64,000 nucleotides of DNA from Solenopsis invicta (GCF_016802725.1 NC_052667.1:21598346-21662345), one strand, 5' to 3'; numbered from the stretch's first letter, positions 24,073-35,700 are shown. Notes: generated by a model not told the origin, from the letters alone. Numbers and translations are program-made.

Positions 24073-24849
24073 TATTGTACGATCCAACTAGATGGTTGAG
24101 AGATGGTGAGGAACGCGAAGGAACGCGTTGCGCTAACCGAAAACTATAATCCAAGATTAGAATTCCCTACCACCTACCTGCTTGAACGAAGGAGTGCAAC
24201 GAACTGCATAATCGTAATATGATATCGAGTTACGGCTTTGCTGATCCTTCCGTCGTTCTAACTCTGATGACTCTTTTCATCAGTTACATTGTTATAAGAA
24301 TTCTCGCAAAAAAAATTATATCGTCCAATCGTTTCTGCAACATTTTAATATTTTGTAATTCAAAGTTGAAAACAAATTTCTTTGCGCATCGAAGTAACTT
24401 GTTGTAAATATTACATGCTTAAAATGCGACCAAGTGTCGAGTACAAAGGTGAAACCGCGGTTCGTTAATTTCACCTCTCAAGAAATTCAGTCTAAGCCGA
24501 TCGGGAAACGTATTTCCTTCGTATAACGATGCATTGTTGAATTAATGAAAATTCATTCTTCGCCAATAATTATGCTTTCGCGGGCGCTCCGAGCGTGAAC
24601 AAGCGCGCCGGCGGAAACCGATCAACGGTTGGAGAAGGGACGGGGGGCGCTGAGCCATAAGGATATGCAATCAAGCCCAAAGTAAGCGAGTTAATTTACG
24701 TGGAGTGTGCACTCTCGCCACGAAACTTGCTCCGTGCACGGCGTTAGTAGAGATACTCCGCCGTTGGAGAAGTTGTACCATCGAGATGTTACCGCGCTCA
24801 TGAGAGAGCGAGAGAAATTGAGAGGGGAAGGTAAAGGAGAGTTTGGCGA

Positions 24850-24876
24850 GGGTGGGCATGTGGGGGTGAGCGGGGG
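24850..24876 (+). other. G-quadruplex-prone tract
   Basis: G runs of three, three, five and five with loops T, CATGT and TGAGC fit the canonical pattern. No gene boundary can be assigned beside it. Confidence 0.7.
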
Positions 24877-26460
24877 AGAGTGTGAGAGGCGGACCGCGCA
24901 CCCTCTGTCATCTTTCCCTTACTGCGGCGTACTTTCACCGTTGGTTCCCTCCACAAGGCGACAGGGAGCACCAAGATGCCTCGAAACTACGCGCTTCACC
25001 TTACCCCATTCCCTGCCTACTCCGTACCCTCTCGAACTATCGCAGTAACTAGCAGTGCCTGTAATAGCGTCGCGCTTCCACCGTAAAGTGACGTCTTTCG
25101 AAACCCAATTCAGGAACCCAGTCGCTTCTAATGGGGCTCCGATATTACGAGAGTAGAGCCGCGCACTGATTCCTCGAGCACCGAAATCACCGGGGTGGAG
25201 CTCCTTCGCCACGCGCGCGCTGTAAGTCTCGCTAGAAATTCGGATCGACGAGCCACGAAGAGGTCGACCCTTACGGAGAGAATCCGCGACTGAGTTATTA
25301 TATCTTTATTCATACCGTTCAGGTAACGTCTCGTTTAAGTTATATCCTTCCTTCGTGCACCACAGAACAGATTCGAGACTCGTATTTTTTAAGAAAAAAG
25401 AAAACATAATATAGTGGACATGTGATATACTATACATGTATTTCCATGATTAACCGTCTCACAACATTCACGCTTTAATACCTCAAACTTCAAAGATTCT
25501 GAATTTATATTAGGATAAGGTGATACGACTTCAAACTCAATATATATTTTTATTTTTTTAACACAAAATGTAATCAAACATTTAAACTTAAGTATAATTA
25601 AATAGTTTTTATTAATTAAATTATGCTGAATTAGTTAACACGCAAATATAAAAAAGAAATTATTGCTGACGTAATTTATTTCTTTCAAGAAAAATTAAAA
25701 AATGTACTGCTACAAGTGCTATTTTAAAAAGCATGATATAATTGTAGTATTTTTCATATATAAACTGTTACTTTTTAGCGTCTACATTTCATAATAGAAC
25801 AATTTTTGACGAAAAAAAAATAATATGATTGCTAAACTAAAAATAATAATATTCCAAATTGTACAGTGTTCAGATTTGAACTTTATGTTATATTTGTGTT
25901 TCTATAATTATGTCTTCGAACAAAAAAAAGAACAAAAAATTGTGACAAAAAATTTTCTACGCAACTTTTACACAGTAAGATTAAATAAACCAATGATTGT
26001 GATACACAGTAAGATCAGAATTATCAAACTTTTATCTCGAGAATCTTATTTCATACAATTTGTATCATGTTTGAAGTTGTACTACCTGTAATTTACTAGA
26101 ACTCTAATTACAGAGTTCGTTTCCACAACTTCCACATTATAAGATAATATCGAAATGTGATAGCCCCGTGTTTAGAATAATACATGCATATGAAATTATA
26201 AGTCTCTAACATCTTTCTTCTCTATATAGAATTAATGAGTTTTATAGATTGTGCTCCTAAGATTATACACCTTTTACACGATTAAATTATTAAGCGCGCA
26301 AACTCCCGGCGCGGGAAGAGCTCGTGGCTTCATTAATTTTTACAGGGCACTGCGGCGCAAGTGTACGAAGCGGTAAAGTAAGAACGAATCGAGAGAGCGA
26401 GGGATGTTTTGCGCGCGATTGCATTTACCGCGGACGCAGCAACAACCACACCGTAGCGAA

Positions 26461-26461
<1 letters not shown>
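24877..26461. other. GC-rich then strongly AT-rich stretch
   Basis: 25380-26300 is one of the largest AT-rich blocks in the window. The 12-mer ACACAGTAAGAT is repeated at 25970 and 26004 (34 bases apart). A moderate acceptor-like TTAATTTTTACAG ends near 26344. No supported gene. Confidence 0.5.
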
Positions 26462-26496
<35 letters not shown>

Positions 26497-26497
26497 C
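26462..26497 (+). repeat. (AGGC)n tetranucleotide array
   Basis: Nine tandem copies of AGGC/GGCA. It is the reverse complement family of the TGCC array at 21488-21519. Confidence 0.97.
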
Positions 26498-27028
26498 TTG
26501 AATGGAAGCTCTGGTACTCCGTGTGCTTAGCACTCGTCCTCGAGTGGCTCGCAGTACGCGGAACTCCATCTCGCCGACTCTCCATCTCGAAACGCGCGCT
26601 ACACCCTATAATACACCGACCGGTCCCGCCATCAGCAGCAGCCCCCATGGCACAAACATCCGACCGCACGGCACTAAACAATAAACTATTTCCCTCGTGT
26701 ACTCTCAACTAGCTACAGTCGTGTTTATCTGGGACGTGCAGTCTCTTCATTATCCACCGACGTAGCTCGCGTCGAAGTTCCAAATGTTTCGAAGGGATCG
26801 GAAGACATAGAACATTGTCCTTCGCGACTGTGTTAGCATCGACGTAGACAAAACGTTGCGAAAGCTGTATTCTAATGGCGAAAGTTGGCACGATGTTCTT
26901 CTCTATCGCTCGCTTCTCCACTGAACTTTACGACTTTCAGTTCTTTGAGAACAATGGTCGACAGAAAAATGAAGAATTAAATATCAAAATTATTTTATGT
27001 AAAATGAGATAAAAGTAATTTTATGGAG
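26498..27028. other. Stretch upstream of the recursive splice site
   Basis: GC-rich until about 26720, then AT-richer. A 70-codon minus-strand frame (26709-26921, ATG start) ends near 26709. Its composition is reasonably protein-like but matches no family I know. Otherwise nothing is visible. Confidence 0.35.
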
Positions 27029-27067
27029 ATACTAAAGAATATTTTCTTTCGTTTGTTTCAGGTAAGT
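27029..27067 (+). promoter_or_regulatory. Recursive splice site (ratchet point), zero-length exon
   Basis: In order: a branch-point-like TACTAAAG near 27030, the pyrimidine-rich TTTTCTTTCGTTTGTTT, a CAG 3' splice site ending at 27061, and GTAAGT immediately after it (27062-27067). The joined motif CAG|GTAAGT is both a strong acceptor and a perfect donor. This is the established layout of recursive splice sites in long insect introns, where splicing to the acceptor regenerates a donor and the intron is removed in steps. The surrounding tens of kilobases without exons suit such an intron on the plus strand. The motif is visible directly; its use in splicing is inferred. Confidence 0.6.
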
Positions 27068-27143
27068 TGGCAAGAGATAACTAACAATCATGTCAGGAGG
27101 AACCGAAGTAGGATGCCATGTGATAGGAATTGGTCCTGTCAAG
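27062..27143 (+). other. Candidate exon downstream of the ratchet acceptor
   Basis: The acceptor at 27060-27061 and a donor-like AAG|GTTTGA at 27143/27144 delimit 82 nt. It holds an ATG in fair context (AATCATGTC at about 27090) that opens MSGGTEVGCHVIGIGPVK and stays in frame to the donor. The codons (GGA, GAA, ATT, GTC) look like real insect coding. A second frame is also open throughout. It may be a recursively spliced cryptic exon that is normally skipped, a 5' coding exon of an alternative transcript, or chance. I do not recognise the peptide, and the donor is mediocre. Confidence 0.3.
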
Positions 27144-28882
27144 GTTTGAAATCATTCTTTTTTTTTTCAATACTAGATTCTAGAAACAATCTACTCAATA
27201 GCTTTTACTTCAATAGATAATGCTCTTTTGGATCTAAATATTAACGCGTTAACTGCAAAATTAAAATTAATTAATTAGTCACACTTTAATTTAAATTTAA
27301 AATAATTCTATCAATGAGATATATTTAAGGAAAACATTTGCGAATGTTCTCGTTTTAATATTCAATTATCGTTCTTTTCACACGACTACGTCGTTACAAC
27401 ACGTCTCCTTCCCCAGATCCAAGTTAGTAATCGGAGGTACTGCATTTAACTCAAGTTCATTAATTACAAAGCCGTGCAGGAATTTCGCGCACGTTTCTGG
27501 AATACATTCCGTGACTCGGCGACCGCTTCATCCATTATCCCAAGGACAAATTTGTTTTCCGATACAAATACAGATACTGCCGGCGAGGGAGTAAAGTATG
27601 CGAGCGGATCAAAGTCAGTGCATTGCAAAGCGCGTTCGGGATGACTTGCTGATTAATGAACGGTTCGTTGAAAATCTTGAGATAATCGTAATGACAATTA
27701 TTCCTCGCGTTGTTAGTACCCTGACGGTTATTAAAATACAAAGCTAGTTAATTTTTAATGCGAGCAGTCGTCGCGACTATAAGCACTTTTTTTCCTACCT
27801 TCACACTCTCAGAGCACGAAGGATATATTAAATGCATCTTGCATTCGCGCAGAAGGAAAGACCACATCCTCCGAAACTTCCTGGAAAATCACAAACGACG
27901 ACCGTAACCATCGCCGAAATCGCAACGGTTATACAGACCGTATGCAGACTCTCGCGTTGAGAAAAGCGCCGCGAGATTGAACCGCCGCGGAAAACAGCTT
28001 ACGCGGAGAGGTGAAGTGAGCGCTGGGAAGCCATTATTGCGGGATTCGGAATATGGGGTATGATTATTAAGTGAGAACCGCCTCTCGCGGGAAGACGATT
28101 ACGCGGTCTCCGCGATAATAGCCGCTTGAATGGGCTTCATTAAGACTTCAGGACGGCCCGCCGTCTTACCGTGGTACACTCGCGCGTGACGCACACGCGT
28201 GCCCTATGTAAAAGCCTTTTACATATGTACACACGCATACGGGGACTTTCGCGTCGCCAGCTCCCGCAGCCAACGACGGCGAAGACGACGACGACGACAA
28301 CGTAGCTTCTATGAATGTTTAAATGGCCCGACCCTTGCCCCCGCGAACTGCGCAGACAGGTAGCTCGCACCAGCTGTGGGCTTCGACGGTAACGAGATTA
28401 CCGCGTCAGCGCGAACGAGCAGCCAACCTTTTCAAGGTATATGTGACAATATAACAGTGCCGTGCACAATGTTCAATTTAATAGAAAGAGATGCGTGGCG
28501 TGATGCGCGACCAGTAGCGCGAGAATCGATAAAAGTCAAAAAATTTTCGGATGACGATACTTCCGATATACATATTCGTACTTTCGGTGATTCACAGCGA
28601 TATCGTAAAAAATTATTTGCATTCAAACGATTAACATTTAACGCATCAAATAAATACATTAAATTACATACGACTATAGAATATAATATGCTACAATACG
28701 TATTATGAAAGCGTTCTTTGAGCCCAGAAATAGAAATCGGACCAGCCGAACACAATATCGATACTGAATATCTTGCATAACATGAGCTATTTCAAAGAGA
28801 CGGACGACAGATGAATATGAAGTGTACAGTGGCGAAACTATCTTACGTGTAATTGAAATGTGTTAATGACACGTGTTGAAAT
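27144..28882. other. Mixed stretch, no supported gene
   Basis: 27150-27400 is AT-rich, with a T run and TACTAG at about 27153-27177. 28250-28300 has a short GAC/GACG trinucleotide patch. A plus-strand 110-codon frame at 28376-28708 is protein-like in composition but matches nothing I recognise and lacks splice context. Confidence 0.4.
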
Positions 28883-29010
28883 GAAATAATATCTAAATTT
28901 ATATGTCGCTGTGGAAAAGGGAAACGGGGTACATTATCTGCAGATAACGAAACAATACCTAAATCTATATGTCATTTGAAAAGGGGAACGGTATATTATC
29001 TCTAGATGAG
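28883..29010. repeat. Two-copy tandem repeat, period 66 bp
   Basis: GAAATAATATCTAAATTTAT at 28883 recurs as GAAACAATACCTAAATCTAT at 28949. The following words GAAAAGGG, GAACGG and TATTATCT are also kept in order. The copies are diverged, so the duplication is not recent. Each copy contains a TATTATCT-N-AGAT-like hairpin at its end. No coding function is evident. Confidence 0.85.
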
Positions 29011-29193
29011 CGTTTTAGTCCGAAGTGGCTAATGGCGACGATATATAACCCGGCATAGGATCGAAACGCCGGAGAATAGGCAGGAACGGAGCAATTGCAT
29101 ACAGAACTAACTCCACTCCACGGAGGCCGCTTTAACGGCGCATCACTTATGTATCGCGCGGCCTCCGACTTACAAAGCGATCCCCCGAGATTT

Positions 29194-29261
29194 GCAGCAA
29201 CAGCAGCAATAGCAGCAGCCACAGCAGTAGCAGCCGCCGCCGCTGCCGCCGTCGCCGCCAC
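29194..29261 (+). repeat. CAG array grading into CCG/GCC array
   Basis: Imperfect CAG/CAA units (29194-29235) pass into GCC/GTC units (29236-29261). One frame reads as an Ala-rich run within a 127-codon frame at 29095-29478; the Gln frame is interrupted by TAG. An Ala tract in a real exon is conceivable, but flanking sequence gives no splice or domain support. Confidence 0.9.
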
Positions 29262-30840
29262 GTTTAGCTGCACTACTAAAAGAACAACCTGTCCCGAGTT
29301 ATCGTCGCTACGTGTGGATCTTACGTATGATGCACCTGTTGAACCGTATTTTAATGACACTTTGTCAGAGTATTGTTTATTTAACATTAACGACTCAAGT
29401 CCAATTTTTAGTTCAGTGAGATTTAAAAGAACTATAAAATGGACGATTTATTTGTATAGCAATTCAAATTCTCGTTAATCATATAAATGTATCTATAATT
29501 TTAAGTAATTTCTGACACACTTAAGATTTATATCGCATATGCACCTTTAGAATCTTTACGAAGCTAACAGGTACATTTTGATTATAAAAAAAGCAGAAGG
29601 TATATGATAATTGTGTTGCAGAATGTAATTGTTAATTTTTTTTATATTTATACTGTTTCTAATCGTGAAAAAATTAATAAAGAAAATGATAACGATGTAG
29701 AAAACCGTTTCACCCTATTGATTAGCACGGAAGATGCAGATAATTGAAACGCTCGATTAAAACAAAAAGGCTTACGCTAATGCGCGAACGTTGAAAAGAA
29801 TTTTAACTGCACAGAAGGTATCACACTCTTGGAGTGTAGAGGATTTTCAGAAATATCCTTTCCCAATTATCCAGACCGCGTCAGATTTGGCTTTTCAGAG
29901 CAGACTTGGCCAAATTGGGACGTGACATCGAACCACGTCGACCGATTAACTAAACGAAATTCTCTCGACAAAACCGATCAGAGAAGAGCGGCTCTCATTG
30001 GTTCATAATAAATTGGAGGGCGTTTCAACGTGTCCAACTCTATCCGTGCGCGGGACGTCACAATCAAACAGATTTTTTTTTGTCTCTTTCAACAACGAGA
30101 CATCCTTTCCTCTCGCACAAGCGACTTCATTGTTACCGATGAACGATCGTACTCGTATCCATTCTGCGCTCAAGTATGCTACGCGTATGTCATGTCTCTT
30201 CCACCGCAAATTTTGAAATCTCGCTATACACCGATTTATCGTTTTTGCCAATAATGCAAGAGTGTTGGGACGCTTATTATTCATCGCCGAGTATCGATTC
30301 GCGGACTCGTAACTCACGCGTGGTGAACCGCGGAAAAGCCACGTCGCGATGCAATATTCGCGCGACCCTCCTGTTCGCATGAATGTTTACTCAACTGCGA
30401 AAGAATCTCTCGATTTTCTACAAAACAGTAACCGCAGCGCTAATAGCGCAGATATCGCGCGTATGCTATTTGCAATGTATTAAAATTTTAACGATGTCAG
30501 ACCCAATCTGCCATCGTATTTTCGTAAGAGGGGAGGGGAGCGAAAGGTGTACCCTGCTCCGAGCAGCGGGCGCATCGGACGCAATTTCCAAATTGAGCCC
30601 AAACTCGGTGCAAGCAAGGCGGACACGACGCAGGTTTCACCGGCAGGCTTGGCAGGGAAGTAAACTCTAACTCAATCGACGACGGTTTAGGAAGTTTAAC
30701 TAGAGCTAGCTATCAACGTCCGTCCGAAACCCCGTCTCCGCGATGCTGTCCAAGGAAGTTCTGCGATATACATGCAGATTACGAAAAAAAGAGGTATAAC
30801 ACTTTCTAAATTCGTAAGAAAAAAAAATTAGCCAGATCTA

Positions 30841-30843
<3 letters not shown>
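29262..30843. other. Mixed stretch, no supported gene
   Basis: 29470-29700 is AT-rich. The remainder is mixed, with unsupported frames of 60-125 codons. Nothing structural stands out. Confidence 0.4.

Positions 30844-30878
<35 letters not shown>
30844..30878 (+). repeat. (CT)n microsatellite
   Basis: About 35 bp of pure CT, followed by a GC-rich patch (GCGGCGGCGCG) at about 30898. Confidence 0.97.
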
Positions 30879-30881
<3 letters not shown>

Positions 30882-31220
30882 CCGCAAATTGAATGGCCGC
30901 GGCGGCGCGCGGCGTCCCCCCCGTTACAGTTGGAAATAATTTTAAGCTTTTTGTATCGATCAAGCCCTAATGCGATGTTATTAACGAGTTAATAACAGTA
31001 GAGCTGTGTGTACGGGTAATTGCTGTCTTTAATTATTTCGACCTATTACATGACGTCAAGCCGAAGTGCCGAGGCCTTCGCTATACGTGACGTTGCCTGA
31101 AACCGCAACCGTGTTAGTTCACATTCAATATGGATTGCGCATATTGCGGTTGTCTTCCATAAAATTCAGCACGCAATGTCCTCGACTAATTCCGACACAA
31201 TTTTAGGAACAGTCACGTTC

Positions 31221-31257
31221 GTGAAATTTCGTGAAATTTGACGTCCTGAAATTTCAC
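31221..31257. repeat. GTGAAATTT repeated, then inverted
   Basis: GTGAAATTT occurs at 31221 and 31231 and its inverse AAATTTCAC at 31249-31257. The inner pair has a 9-base loop containing GACGTC. It is a small hairpin in AT-rich DNA, possibly an end of a decayed element. Confidence 0.6.
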
Positions 31258-31494
31258 ACGTGGTATCTCGTTAAGTATTTTAAAATTGTTAGTGATACTC
31301 GCGAAACTCAAAATTCCGTTAAAAAAGATAGTGCACGATAGAGCTCAACGTGGCGGAAGGGGAGAGGGGAGGGAGTGCTTTATTATCTCGAGGATGAACT
31401 ACGATATGAAATAGGTTAGCGTTCCATAAAGAGGAGACACCGTGGCAGAGACACAGAAGCAATTTTACCGCGTAGTAGAAATTCATATACTCAC

Positions 31495-31627
31495 CTGCGG
31501 ACGTATAAAAGCGAGACGGGTGAAGCGAGTCGAGACGCTTTCCGAATAGCGCACACCGTATAAAAGAAAAGTAGCATGATTGAACTGTAATGACGGTACT
31601 TTCGCGGTGCGCGTGGCAGGGCGAAAG
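31495..31627 (-). other. Candidate internal exon on the minus strand
   Basis: On the minus strand a strong acceptor (TCTCTCTTTCCTCCTCTAG, AG just upstream of 31627) and a near-perfect donor CAG|GTGAGTA (exon end at 31495) delimit 133 nt, a typical insect exon length. Two frames are open throughout. One ends in phase 0 at the donor and reads through LLYGVRYSESVSTRF. No family is recognised, and no partner exon could be linked. It could be a non-coding-RNA exon or chance. Two plus-strand TATAAAAG boxes (31504, 31558) lie inside it. Confidence 0.25.
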
Positions 31628-32735
31628 CTAGAGGAGGAAAGAGAGAACGTAGCCTCGAAATTGCAAGGGAAGATAACAAAAGGGTAAACGCCACCAAAGG
31701 AAAGGAAGGAAGGCAACTTTCATATCTGCCCTGTGTGCTTCTTCGTAAAATTACATGAAAATAAAACAAAACTCGCGCGCGCGCGATGCCCGGGCACCGA
31801 GTCAACGTCAATGACGATCGTCGTGTTCGTCAAAAAGAGTTTTTAATAATTCCCGACGCGAGTATCCGAGAAACGGTGCGGCGCGTTGCTTGCGCGGAGA
31901 GAAAAATACATTTTCAGCGAAGGACGGAAGTGGACGTAGTGACGTTTACGAAGCGGAGTTTATTTCGTAAAGAGAATCCACCTTGCATTTCCTCGCCTGC
32001 CGCGGAGACATTTGCGAAGCGCGACCTTTTCTTTGGTCTTTGCGAGACGGAAACCGTCTGACCGTGTGCGTTGATGTACGTGTGTGTAGGTGTGTACGCG
32101 CCGCGAATGCACGTCGTAAACATATACGGTCTGCGCAGGGAAAGGCGTGTGTACACCTGACTGTTTGTGGCACCACCTACCTGCTCCTTCTTTGAGCAAG
32201 GCAAGTCGTTATGAAATAAGGCCATCATCCCCTTTCCTCCTCTCGCTCCCCGAGAGTGTCCTCGTGCGCACACGTGCGCAAACGTTCGCATACCGAGCTC
32301 TTTTATCTCATATGCCTCTCTCGAGCCCCTACTTACCAGCACTTAGAAGGTGTTCACCGACTACGCTTAATACCCCATGTGCCTGCTAAAGCCTTCCGTT
32401 CCCTTTCGAAGACGGGGCTTGAGAGCAGCAGAGGTCGCCCCGATGCTCCCGTCCTTTAGAAGAAATTCGATTTAGCAATCCGTCTCGTCGGCACCGTCGC
32501 CGTCGTCTCTTACGACGCTCGACATTTTGCAATTTTCTTACCTTCCCTTTTGCACGGAGAGACGGAAAGGACACCGCGATAACGACACTGCGAGCTGTGC
32601 ACTCCGTCGCGAAAGCACTCAGCACAAAGTCCAGCACAAAAGCTGCGAGCATAGCAACGGCGACTTGTAAAATTGTTCGATCGGACATTCCCCTGGATGG
32701 AACAGCGGATTCAACAGCTTTGCAGATATCCGCGC
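31628..32735. other. Mixed stretch, no supported gene
   Basis: CpG-rich patches at 31770-31900 and 32040-32130. Frames in this stretch overlap on both strands and are compositionally driven. Confidence 0.4.
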
Positions 32736-32784
32736 AACGCGATGCGACGCGACGCGACACGACGCAACGCGACGCGACGCGACG
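32736..32784. repeat. GCGAC pentamer array
   Basis: About ten copies of GCGAC with GCAAC, GATGC and CACGAC variants. It belongs to the same pentamer family as 21824-21851. The Arg/Thr-rich and Ser/Val-rich frames here come from it. Confidence 0.92.
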
Positions 32785-35700
32785 TCTTCTTGTTCGCCGC
32801 TTTCGATCGGCTCCCGGAGCTTTAATCGACAAACTCGTCCCGTTATTCCGGCAAAGCGCTTTTTAAGTCGCCAATCTTCCGTAGCAACCTGTAGCTCGGG
32901 GGTGAGCGCTTCGCTGGCGTGTCTACTGCACTTCGGGGTAGTGAGTGCCCCTCGAGCCTCCTCGCAACACGCAACACTCAACTTAATGAGAAGAGAGACC
33001 GAACCCGCGCTCTCCATCTAACCTCAAGCCACTTCGAAACGACTCGACCGTCAGTATTCGATGCTACTTCGGCCCGAAGTAACTAAGATATACCGCCCAT
33101 GCGCACCATGTTATTTTCCACATGCAAATGAACGTGCATACTGAATTAGTCGAAATTAAATGCAAGATAAAATCGTAGTTGCGAAATGATAAAACTCATA
33201 TTTTAAATATTTTAAATATTCGCGCACGAATACGTTTAATCCGAGATTAAATTTTCCATAATTAAATCCTATGTTAATGACTTCGCATTAAAACTTATTG
33301 GTGTTTATCGCGTAAACCGATGTAATATCGGAATATGCATTGTTATCGCAAATGAAGGTTTTTCAAGCAATAAACGGTTTATCGCGATTATTACAGCGAT
33401 TACATCCGATAATTTGGAATTTGCAGCTTTTCGAGAGATTTGAGAGCCGAAGTGTTATGCGAACGCTGCTGACGAGAACCGTTCAAATTACAGGACACGT
33501 TCACCGACGTTCCGCGTAATACGACGCATGAGAGCGGTATAATATTGATTAGTAATTACAGCACGTAGAATCAGGGCGTAGCTTGGATAGGCGCGAATTG
33601 CCGGTTGGTATATGGACCACTTGTTGGCGCCGCGCCACCGTGCTTCGAATTCAAGACCAGGTAACAGCGGAAGAGGAACTTGCGCGAAGCACACTCGCCC
33701 TTAACCGAGTCGTCGTTGAGATTTTTGAGTGCCACCGACTGTAAAAAGTTCCAATCTCAAAATCTTAATTAAAACGGAACGCGCTAACGTTACGCGAAGC
33801 ATTAAAGAGCAGTGAGATATCGTATTTTTGTGAAGGAATCGCGCAGCGAACTTTTATATATCGGAAAATTCTGTCATAATAAAAATCTTGCGATACGACT
33901 AATACTTTGATCATATTTTTTTGTAGATGGCACATCGGACTTTAGCAAACCGTGCTTTTTCTTCTTTTTTTATAATTAATTATTTCTTAATATCTTTCTC
34001 AATTGTCATGTAACATTGAGTTCGTCTATTTTCTTTCTAAAAGTTCATTTCGCGTACATCTCGAAATTCGAAATAACGATAAATCATGAAACGTCAGCGA
34101 ATGATCCCGCTACGAGCCACCTGAGCCAAGAAAACCTCTCTCTGGCAGCCTCTCCGATGCTCACAGAAGTACATAAACGCATACTATAACGTGCGAAAGG
34201 ACGACAATGCTGCAACTGGAAACGATGACTCATTCTGTCGCACGGAAGCAATTTGTCAAGGCTTCCGTTGGCGTCGCTCCGAGAAGGAACGGGCGGACCT
34301 TACAAAGAAACACTCTACGAATGCAACAGGCGATATGAAACTACGTATTACATTTTACGTAGGCCTACAACATGTAAAACGTGAGCTTGTGCGCCCGTAC
34401 ACGTTACAGATTTCAAGGCTCTTTCGCGCTCTCAGTCTCTCTCTTTCTCTCTTTCCCTCGCTCTATGCTGCTCGACCTCACTCTGATAGCGTGGTAGCAA
34501 CTGGTGGTTGCACCGGCGTGTCGTGCCAGCGACACCACTTGCATCGTTTCGTTCCGTTTGTTCTCAAATAGAGAGAAAATCCGAGAGGATAAGCGCACGG
34601 CCTTGGCTACGGTCCAAGGCCGGTCTTGTCGAATTCTGCGACTACTATCGTCGCTGCGGCGTACGGCCGCACGTCGTTATCCATACGGTGGTTCGGCCAA
34701 TTTATTCGGTCGAGCGAGAAAGGGAACCTGGCACGAGATACCTATTTGAAAAATGAGACCTGTCGCAAGCGCTCAAAGAATCTTTCCGAGATCGTCCCGA
34801 ATAAGGGGAGAAGGAAAAAAAAAACGATGTCGGAAATCACGTGAAATGTGCGGATAAACAAATGTAAACGCAATCTTAGTTCCGAATAAACGTATGTGAT
34901 ATACACGCAAATAAAAACGAATAATTGAAGCGAGGGCACGTACACACAGCAATAATTCTCTCGGATCTTCCGCGTGGAGTTGCGAATGAAGATAACTCCG
35001 GCTATACATCGTAGATAGGTGAAGGCACCACACGAGTGCCATGCCGCCTCTTATCCTCGAAAAGGCTTCCTCTACATACATAAATGATGTGGATTCTCGA
35101 AAGGGCCACCCGCGGTCTACAGCCAACGTTTCGCCATCGCCGCTCTGCGGCCCTTCTCTGCTCGGCCCTCGGGCCGACTCAGAACCGCATCAATAATGCA
35201 CTAGCTGTAAGAACGCACTAAACATCCACGATCTGCCATTAGTATTCCCCAAGGATCCCAAATGGTGTATCAGTGTCCCACGGACCCTACCGCTTTTCCA
35301 CTCCTCGTGCCTCGATCACGGTCCCGCAGTACAATGTATTTTAATAATGCCCTTCAGTTGCGCCTCTTTCCGCCCATAAATACGTTTCTCTTGTAGTTTC
35401 GCGGCATTTATCATGTATTCGAACTCGCCTGACGCGAGAGTTATAACAAGCAAAAGACTCCTTTTATTCCATTACGAGAACGTATAATGATTTTCGTTAC
35501 TCGCGAAATATGAGAATAATAAGCCGCGCAACACAATGTGGCATGCTGGATAAAGACCTAGGCTGCATATATATAATACGCGGTATGTGATAACGGATAA
35601 TATAATTATATCGCGCGTGGTTGGCCACGCGCGGAAATTGTAGAGCGGCGGGAAAACGCTTCGCGAGGACTCCGGTAAACAAGTTTCCTTGCCACGTTTC

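Larger units (their letters stand above)
22841..24849. other. Mixed stretch with three microsatellites, no supported gene
   Basis: Holds (TCG)n at 23036-23070, (CT)n at 23612-23651 and a (GAC)n-type run at about 24014-24072. The Thr-rich, Asp-rich and Arg/Glu-rich frames here arise from those repeats. 24210-24420 is AT-rich. Confidence 0.5.

Noticed and set aside
25305..25328. Second possible recursive splice site, CAG|GTAACG
   Set aside because: The donor half is off consensus, the pyrimidine tract is broken by A and G, and it lies only 1.7 kb from the much better site at 27062.
29095..29478. Ala-rich 127-codon frame
   Set aside because: The Ala run comes from a CAG/GCC repeat and no splice context or domain supports it. 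Kept only as a repeat.
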